Assembly: GCA_964545715.1 (NCBI GenBank)
Contig: CAZJHX010000141.1
Coordinates: 1 to 28,317 of the forward strand
Length of the DNA stretch: 28,317 nt
Direction of reading: 5' to 3'
Source of the DNA: CAZJHX01 sp964545715
Lineage (GTDB): Bacteria > Myxococcota_A > UBA9042 > GCA-2863065
The position numbers and the translations under genes are program-made. Positions 22,735 to 28,317 of the stretch are shown one piece after another. Numbering within the stretch: position 1 is the first letter of the stretch; each line of letters opens with the position of its first letter. Below the pieces are notes generated by a model that ran no database searches, was not told the DNA's origin, and saw only the letters and a list, made by a program, of their open reading frames with translations.

Positions 22735-22746
22735 TGCGGGCGGGGG

Positions 22747-25700
22747 TCAGGGAGTGACGTGGACGGGGGCGGGTTCCAGCCAAGTCGTCTGGTCCGGGTT
22801 GTAGTACGGCCAGGCTCTCGACGGGCCCGGGTTCAGGGTGCCCGTGCGGCGGGGGGTCATCGTGTAGGTGAGATTTAGCGGGGTGGCCGGGGTCAGGCGG
22901 GCGAGGTACAGCGTCAGGTGGCGGCCCAGGGTTTCGTGTTTTTGGATGGCCGGGTGGGAGATGGGGTCGAGGTCGAAGCCTGCTGGGATGCTGACCTGGA
23001 TGGTCGGCATGCGCACCGGGGTGGTGGTTTTGAGGTTGAGCGTCACCTGGATTGGGGTGTTTTGGGTGGCGGTCTGCGGGTGTTGCAGGGTCAGGGTTAG
23101 CGGTGAGTTAGTGGGCGCGGCCGGCACGTTTCGGGTCGCTGAGAGCTGGTATTGGAGGGCTCCCTGGCCCTTGAGGGTGGCCTTCAGGGCGAGGCGACCC
23201 GGGCTGGACGGTAGAGCGATGGTGCGCACTACGTCGTAGTCCTGGGCCGTTATGTGCTGGGTTGTTAGACCTGTTGGGGTCTTGATGGTCAGGGTGCCCG
23301 TCGCCTCTTTGGTGGAGGCGTTGGCTTGGAGCAGCGCGTCCAGGGCCAGGACTGTCGACTGGGTGGTGGGCCAGCCTCCTCCGGGGCGGCGCTTCGTCAG
23401 GAGGTAATCCAGGGCTTGTTGCGCCTCGGTGGGGTGATCGCGGCCGGTCATGAGGGCAATCGTGGCCAGGGCCGTTGTCTCGAGGGACGCGCTGATGCCT
23501 GTGGAGAAGGTCGCGGTGGAGGTCTTGCTCTTCCATTGGCGGCCCTTGTCGGTGGTCTCGGACAGGGCCAGCAGGCGCGTCCGGGCGGCGGCGCTCTCGG
23601 GCGAGGTCGGGTCGGCCGTGGTCAGGGCGACGGCGACCAGGGCCAGGATGTAGGGGTCGTCGGCCTGGTCCGCGTGCTCGATGAGCCAGGCCACCGACTT
23701 CTCCAGACCCTTGGCGTCCGTGCCGGTGCGTGCCAGCGCCCAGGTGATGTAGGCGGTGACCGGCAGCGCGCTATTTTGTATCGTGGACCAGCTCTCCGCG
23801 TGCAGGTAGGACTTGTCGGGGTCCCAGGCGCCGTCCGGGCGACGCTGGGCCATGAGCCACGTGCGGGTGCGCTCGGCAACCTTCGGATCGACCTTCATGA
23901 CGGTGCCCATCTTCTCGAACTCCATGACGCCGAACGCGGTCAGGATCTTGTTGGCGGGCGCGTTGCCGAACCAGCTGAAGCCTCCACCCTCGACCTCGTA
24001 GCCGATCAAGCGCGTCCAGCCGGCCTTCAGAAATGCTCGCGCCTTGTCCGTTACCTCTGGGTTCGGCGCCAGGGTGCGGCCCTTCAGATAGTCGAGCACC
24101 AACGCGTTGGGGTAGGTGGTCGCGGAGGTCTGCTCAAAGCACCCATGGGGGGCCGCGATGAGCGACTCCAGGCCCTCCACTGCCGCGCCCAGCGCGCTCG
24201 GATACAGGCGCAGCTTTACGTGGCGGGTGCCCTCGATGCCGCCGGACTCCACCGCCATCGCCATCGCGGTTTCGGCGCCCGCTACGACAGCGCCCGACAC
24301 TGTCTGCGCGACCGGCATGCCGCCGGGATCGACCACCACCTTGCGTCGGACCGCGTCCGCCAGGCTGGCGCTGTTGCCTTGCACCTCGATCCAGCCCTCA
24401 CCCGCCTCGCGTGCCTGAACCGGCAGCAGGACCGCTCTCGTCGCCTGCGCCGGCACCTCCACGCTACGGATCAGCTCGCCCTGCAGCGCTCCGCCCGCCC
24501 GCGCCTTCAACTCGACTGTCTGAGGGGACCGGCTGCGGTTCGTAACCGAGACCGGTAGGTCGATAGCGTCCTTCCGCGTCAGCGACGCCGGCAGGCTCAC
24601 GTCCACACTGAATGGCTGCTCCACATGCAGCTCGGTGTGGCCGCCGCCGAGACCGCCGACCCGACTCACCGCGCGCGCCTGCACCAGCCAGGTCGTCAGG
24701 CTGTCCGCCAGACGCACCCGCCAGCTGGCCCGTCCGTCCTCGTCGGTGATCAGCGCCGGCTCGACCGCCAGCGTCTCCGGAAACTCACTGCGGAAGGTCG
24801 GCAGCTTGCGAAAGCCCACCGCGTGGCCCGCGCCGCCGTAACCGACGCCCCGCATGCCCAGGCCGCCCACACCATGCCTGCCCATGGCAATCCGGGCCAT
24901 GCACGCGCAAAGCCGCTTGTGAAAGTTGTCGAATCTTGCGCGCGTCTCGATGTCGTCGGGCGTCTTGTGCTTGCCGTCGACACCGCTGGACGTCACCACC
25001 ACCATTGCGCGGCAGCAGCTCTTGTCGATCTCCAGCCGGGTCTTGAGCGGGCGTCCCCACGGATCCTTCAACACGCGCCGGTCCAGCACCTTTGTTGCGA
25101 TCAGCCTGGCCGTGCCCACCTTCTTGTCCCGACGCGAGCGGCTGCGACCATAATATTTCGTCAGAGCCTTGGCGATGCGGCGCGTCCGGCGCTCCACCGC
25201 CGGACGAAACGCGTGGGACGCCCCAAACGCCCGCCGCGCCTGTGTGTTCTGCGGCGCAGGCAGCCGAACCGCCGCGTTTGCCGCCGACGCCAGCACGCCG
25301 AGACGCTGCCTGTCACGCGCCTCGAACAGCGCTGTCCGCGCCCACTTCGGCACCTCTACCACGGGCTTGTCCCAGCGTGCGCCGAGTCGCGCCAGCGCCT
25401 GCTCCACACCGGGCTGCTCCAGCCCCAGCGCTTTCAGCCCTTTGTCGACCGCCGTGAGGCCCAGCGCCGCGCTCACCGGGCGCCCTGCCCCGTCCACAAC
25501 GCGAATATGCACTGTCGCCTCTTCGCGAGGCCGATAGGTTTCCTGATCAGCCTTCAGCTCCACACGCAGGTCGCGGGGATCGTCCACCAGCATCAGGCGC
25601 GCGTCCCCGACGACGCGGTTGTTGGCCAGCGTCCAGCCGTGCACGCGAATCGTGCCCGCCGGCCCGGACGGCATCTCAAACGTCACGCGCGCACTGCCGG

Positions 25701-27312
25701 CGCGCATAGGCGCCGTCCGGCTGGCCACCGCGTGGTCTCCCTGCACCAGGTCAAAGACCGCCACTGTGCCGTCAGAGCCAGGCGCCAACAGCGTGGCGTT
25801 GACCGTCTCCGCGGCACCGGCGACGGTGCGGTCGAGGTGCAGCAGCGCCTTTCCCCCGCGCCCACCAACATCGACAGCGCGCATCCCTCGCCGCTTGCCT
25901 GCCTGCGCCGTGACCTCCAATCGCGGCGTTCTGTCGCCCAGCGGCACCCGCACGAACCCGATGCCGTTCTTAGCGGTAGCGCCCCGGACCCGCTTGCGGC
26001 TCGCCACCACGGTCAGCCGCGCCTCCACAGGCGTCCCATCCGGGCGCTGCGTGACGATCCAGACACCGTTGATGACCCCGGGCACCAGATACCCGCTCTC
26101 GGGAACAGCCCACACGCCGATGCGGCCGTCATCGATGGCAACATCCCGGCTCGCGTTGCCAACGCGCCCGCCAGGCGTCTCCGCCCGGACGCTCAGTGAC
26201 AGCCCGCTCGCCTCGTCTGGAACGCGCCCGCGCAACAGCGCAAACCCCTCTCTGTCGGTCCGCGCGGTCCGCCGGATCACGACCTTGCCAGCGCTGTGCG
26301 CGGTGAGCTCTACGCGGGTCTTCTCGGTCGGCCCGCCATCCAGCCGCGCCACCCGCACGCGCACAGCCAGCTCGTCGCCCGGCTCGTAGGCCGGCTGGGT
26401 CGGGTCCACCTCCACCGTCAGCTGCGGTGGCCGATAGCGCCCCACCTTCACTGTTTTTGTCGCCGTGGCGCCGCCCAGGGTCATGCGCAGTGTCATCTTG
26501 GGCATCGTGTAGCCGTCCGCCACCTTGAAGCCCGCGTTGACCAGGCCGAACTCGCTGGTCTTCAGCCGCTTTCGGCCCACTACGTTGCTCTGAGTGTCCA
26601 GCAGCTCCAGCAGCGCCTTGCCCCTGGCGATCGGCTTGGACGTGCCCAGGTCGAGCGCGAGCCCCCGCACAGCGATTGTGTGCCCCGGCTGATACACCGG
26701 GCGGTCCGTGCTCACGACCAGCTGCGCGCCGCGCGTGATCTGCACCGTCTGGCGCACCAGCGCCCCGGCTGCAGTCGCCTCCAACGAGCACGAGCCGCGA
26801 GCCTGCGACGGGACCACCGTTCCCGTCTCGGAACCCAGTGCCGCGACTCCGCGTTCGTCCGTCTTGAAGTTGCCGAGTTCGTACACTTTCTTGCCACAGG
26901 TCAGCCGCACGTTAACGTCCAGCCCGGCCATCGGCTTGCCGAGGTGACGACCGAGCAGGCGGACGTGCGGGGTCAGGGGCAGCCCGGCCGATAGCTTGGC
27001 CGGCAGCACCGCCGTGATCTCCGCGGCGGGAAACAGCGCACTGAGCGCGCCGACTTTGCCGTCGATGGAGACCAGGCGCAGCATCGGGTCCACGCGCCCC
27101 TGACCGCGCAACCGCAGCTGCCCATCCTCGCCGACGCGACCGCCGGCGACCGGCTTTTCGGTCGCGTCAAACACCTTGATCCGCGCCCCCGCGCGGCCCG
27201 TGATCACGAGGTCCGAGCCATCCCACCAAGCCGAGAAGTCCGCGGCGACGGCGGGGGTGACACAACAGCACAACAACATCGCCAACAATGGCGAGAACAT
27301 CCGAATTCGCAT
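22747..27312 (-). CDS. Secreted alpha-2-macroglobulin family protein with thioester
   Basis: 1521 residues. Bacterial alpha-2-macroglobulins trap attacking proteases after cleavage of a bait region and bind them through a Cys-Gln thioester. The signal peptide MRIRMFSPLLAMLLCCCVTP ends near AVAAD, without a proper lipobox, so the protein is probably periplasmic or secreted. Ordered features are macroglobulin-type beta domains, including STDRPVYQPGHTIAVRG (about 200) and QETYRPREEATVHIRVVD (about 590), and a Cys-containing, Gly-rich loop (about 800-835, bait-like). Next are the A2M phrase DEDGRASWRVRLADSLTTW, the thioester PHGCFEQT (Cys1058, Gln1061), and the helical thioester domain (RRPDGAWD, NSALPVTAYITWAL). 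A Thr-rich C-terminal domain follows. The usual partner PbpC is not adjacent. A GGAGGTG site fixes the start. It diverges from the Cys-rich lipoprotein gene. Confidence 0.93.
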   Translation of the reverse strand: MRIRMFSPLLAMLLCCCVTPAVAADFSAWWDGSDLVITGRAGARIKVFDATEKPVAGGRVGEDGQLRLRGQGRVDPMLRLVSIDGKVGALSALFPAAEITAVLPAKLSAGLPLTPHVRLLGRHLGKPMAGLDVNVRLTCGKKVYELGNFKTDERGVAALGSETGTVVPSQARGSCSLEATAAGALVRQTVQITRGAQLVVSTDRPVYQPGHTIAVRGLALDLGTSKPIARGKALLELLDTQSNVVGRKRLKTSEFGLVNAGFKVADGYTMPKMTLRMTLGGATATKTVKVGRYRPPQLTVEVDPTQPAYEPGDELAVRVRVARLDGGPTEKTRVELTAHSAGKVVIRRTARTDREGFALLRGRVPDEASGLSLSVRAETPGGRVGNASRDVAIDDGRIGVWAVPESGYLVPGVINGVWIVTQRPDGTPVEARLTVVASRKRVRGATAKNGIGFVRVPLGDRTPRLEVTAQAGKRRGMRAVDVGGRGGKALLHLDRTVAGAAETVNATLLAPGSDGTVAVFDLVQGDHAVASRTAPMRAGSARVTFEMPSGPAGTIRVHGWTLANNRVVGDARLMLVDDPRDLRVELKADQETYRPREEATVHIRVVDGAGRPVSAALGLTAVDKGLKALGLEQPGVEQALARLGARWDKPVVEVPKWARTALFEARDRQRLGVLASAANAAVRLPAPQNTQARRAFGASHAFRPAVERRTRRIAKALTKYYGRSRSRRDKKVGTARLIATKVLDRRVLKDPWGRPLKTRLEIDKSCCRAMVVVTSSGVDGKHKTPDDIETRARFDNFHKRLCACMARIAMGRHGVGGLGMRGVGYGGAGHAVGFRKLPTFRSEFPETLAVEPALITDEDGRASWRVRLADSLTTWLVQARAVSRVGGLGGGHTELHVEQPFSVDVSLPASLTRKDAIDLPVSVTNRSRSPQTVELKARAGGALQGELIRSVEVPAQATRAVLLPVQAREAGEGWIEVQGNSASLADAVRRKVVVDPGGMPVAQTVSGAVVAGAETAMAMAVESGGIEGTRHVKLRLYPSALGAAVEGLESLIAAPHGCFEQTSATTYPNALVLDYLKGRTLAPNPEVTDKARAFLKAGWTRLIGYEVEGGGFSWFGNAPANKILTAFGVMEFEKMGTVMKVDPKVAERTRTWLMAQRRPDGAWDPDKSYLHAESWSTIQNSALPVTAYITWALARTGTDAKGLEKSVAWLIEHADQADDPYILALVAVALTTADPTSPESAAARTRLLALSETTDKGRQWKSKTSTATFSTGISASLETTALATIALMTGRDHPTEAQQALDYLLTKRRPGGGWPTTQSTVLALDALLQANASTKEATGTLTIKTPTGLTTQHITAQDYDVVRTIALPSSPGRLALKATLKGQGALQYQLSATRNVPAAPTNSPLTLTLQHPQTATQNTPIQVTLNLKTTTPVRMPTIQVSIPAGFDLDPISHPAIQKHETLGRHLTLYLARLTPATPLNLTYTMTPRRTGTLNPGPSRAWPYYNPDQTTWLEPAPVHVTP

Positions 27313-27317
27313 TCAGG

Positions 27318-27324
27318 CACCTCC
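27318..27324 (-). promoter_or_regulatory. Strong Shine-Dalgarno site of the macroglobulin gene
   Basis: GGAGGTG on the minus strand, 5 bases before ATG 27312. It is the longest anti-SD match in the window and argues for ATG 27312 over the ATG at 27300. Confidence 0.8.
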
Positions 27325-27414
27325 GTGAAAACGTCTGATTTCCGACCGACACGAAAGTTCCCGCGATTTTGGTAAGATGACCGTGGTCGAGACAATATCG
27401 AGGGGCTGGGACAT

Positions 27415-28317
27415 ATGAAGTGTGGACGCAGGCTGGGCCTTGGCGTGCGCGTGGCGACAGGCTTTTTATTGGCGGTCGCCTGCCAGGATGGCGATCCGGG
27501 GCAACCCGTGATCTTGGGACAGGACGGCATCACTAACATCGAGGACGGCGTGCCTGCGGAGCTTCCGCACGACGAAGGCCCGACGCCAGATGGCGGCGGA
27601 CTGGCTCAGTTCGGCGACGCCTGCGACGGCGACCTGGAGTGCGAGAGCGGCTTCTGCGTGACCGGACCCGACGGTGGCGTCTGCACCACCCCGTGCGTGG
27701 ACGGCTGTCTGGACGGCTGGCACTGCGAGCTGCAGGACGAGGCAGGCCCGGACGAGGTGTGGTTGTGCGTGCCTGGCGTGATCCCGGCCTGTGAGAGCTG
27801 CGAGACCGACGCCGACTGCGCCGATGACGGGCTTCTGTGCCGGGAGGTCGGCGAAGAGGGCCGCTTCTGCTTGTCTCCGTGCGGCACTGAAGGCCCGTGC
27901 GATATCGGCTACAACTGCACCGACGCCGATGAGGAAGACGCCTCCGCAGTGTGCATCCCCACCACGTCATCGTGCACGTGCACACAAGAGGTCGTGGGGA
28001 CCAGCGAGAGCTGCACGGTCTCCAACGACCTCGGCGAGTGCGGCGGCAACCGGACCTGCGAGACCCACGGCTGGTCGGCGTGCGACGCACCCGTCCCGCA
28101 GACCGAGGCGTGCGACGACGTGGATAACGACTGCGACGGCGAGCTCGACGAGGTCAACGCCATCGGCTGCACCGTGCGTTACCGCGATGACGACAGCGAC
28201 GGCTTCGGCCTGGAGACCGACAGCGCGTGCCATTGCGCCGTCACCGAGCCCTGGACCGCCAGCTCTACGGGCGACTGCGACGCCACGTCACCCCAGATCA
28301 TTACGGGCGCGCTCGAC
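27415..28317 (+). CDS. Cys/Asp-rich MopE-type lipoprotein (runs off the right edge)
   Basis: 301 codons without a stop, continuing beyond the window. ATG 27415 follows AGGGG (27401-27405). The N-terminus has a lipoprotein signal, GFLLAVAC with the lipid Cys in ACQDGD. The next part is a chain of small Cys-rich modules (GDACDGDLECESGFC, CVDGCLDGWHC, CETDADCADDGLLC, PCDIGYNC). At about residue 220 it enters the MopE-type putative metal-binding motif: ACDDVDNDCDGELDE, then YRDDDSDGFG, and a DCDATSPQI start. The MopE copper-binding family (PF11617) and many myxobacterial surface proteins carry this Asp-rich repeat. It diverges from the alpha-2-macroglobulin over 102 bases, so they may be co-regulated. 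A possible but weak promoter is TTGGTA (27369-27374) with CAATAT (27393-27398). Confidence 0.85.
   Translation, partial: MKCGRRLGLGVRVATGFLLAVACQDGDPGQPVILGQDGITNIEDGVPAELPHDEGPTPDGGGLAQFGDACDGDLECESGFCVTGPDGGVCTTPCVDGCLDGWHCELQDEAGPDEVWLCVPGVIPACESCETDADCADDGLLCREVGEEGRFCLSPCGTEGPCDIGYNCTDADEEDASAVCIPTTSSCTCTQEVVGTSESCTVSNDLGECGGNRTCETHGWSACDAPVPQTEACDDVDNDCDGELDEVNAIGCTVRYRDDDSDGFGLETDSACHCAVTEPWTASSTGDCDATSPQIITGALD

Noticed and set aside
22490..22740. Replication origin because of the strand-composition switch
   Set aside because: The G-rich side lasts under 1 kb and no dnaA, DnaA-box cluster or gidA/rnpA genes are present.
22086..22804. Open frames crossing the N run
   Set aside because: They depend on untranslatable N bases; no gene can be supported inside the gap.
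24625..26199. 524-codon plus-strand open frame
   Set aside because: Antisense to the alpha-2-macroglobulin, which has a signal peptide, domains and thioester motif. The open frame is His/Arg/Pro-rich and lacks a Shine-Dalgarno site.

Overview
The window is a GC-rich bacterial scaffold segment carrying about 20 genes and one run of exactly 100 N (22596-22695). The gene content suggests a Myxococcota-like (former deltaproteobacterial) organism. The signs are paired outer-membrane beta-barrels of the myxobacterial type, lipoproteins with acidic linkers, a MopE-type Cys/Asp-rich lipoprotein, a giant FHA/coiled-coil protein beside a PilZ protein, and a secreted alpha-2-macroglobulin. This assignment is an inference from gene families, because no rRNA is present. 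I saw no tRNA, rRNA, CRISPR array or prophage.

Layout. At the left edge a minus-strand secreted protein runs off the window and diverges from ftsY. A tight plus-strand run follows: ftsY, two outer-membrane beta-barrels, a secreted helix-hairpin-helix protein and a membrane HEAT-repeat protein (307-4888). A TPR lipoprotein (minus) converges on that run and diverges from hutI (imidazolonepropionase). Between hutI and the next minus gene lies a 167-bp inverted-repeat element flanked by CTAG; both neighbouring genes take their stop codon from that CTAG. From 7416 to 14280 all genes are on the minus strand: a secreted Pro/Lys-tail protein, a small four-Cys protein, a PilZ protein, the 1064-residue FHA/coiled-coil protein, then a lipoprotein and a periplasmic protein. 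The rightward genes resume with mutS2, a lipoprotein with clan-CD (caspase-like) His-Gly and Ala-Cys motifs, an outer-membrane protein, fbp and a SpoIIAA-like protein.

The right part holds a Y1 (RAYT-like) transposase gene followed by 51-bp tandem palindromic repeats. The repeats run into the assembly gap, and one degenerate copy lies beyond it. A 1521-residue alpha-2-macroglobulin with an intact thioester motif converges on the gap from the other side. It diverges from a partial Cys/Asp-rich lipoprotein that leaves the window at the right edge.

Housekeeping functions are FtsY (membrane protein targeting), Fbp (gluconeogenesis), HutI (histidine breakdown) and MutS2 (recombination control or ribosome rescue). 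Most of the rest is cell-envelope and surface biology. Several genes have sigma70-like promoters whose -10 box lies only 5-10 bases before the start codon and have no Shine-Dalgarno sequence, suggesting leaderless or near-leaderless mRNAs. Other genes carry strong Shine-Dalgarno sites. The most notable items are the CTAG-flanked element at a shared stop site, the transposase with palindromic tandem repeats at the gap, and the caspase-like surface lipoprotein.
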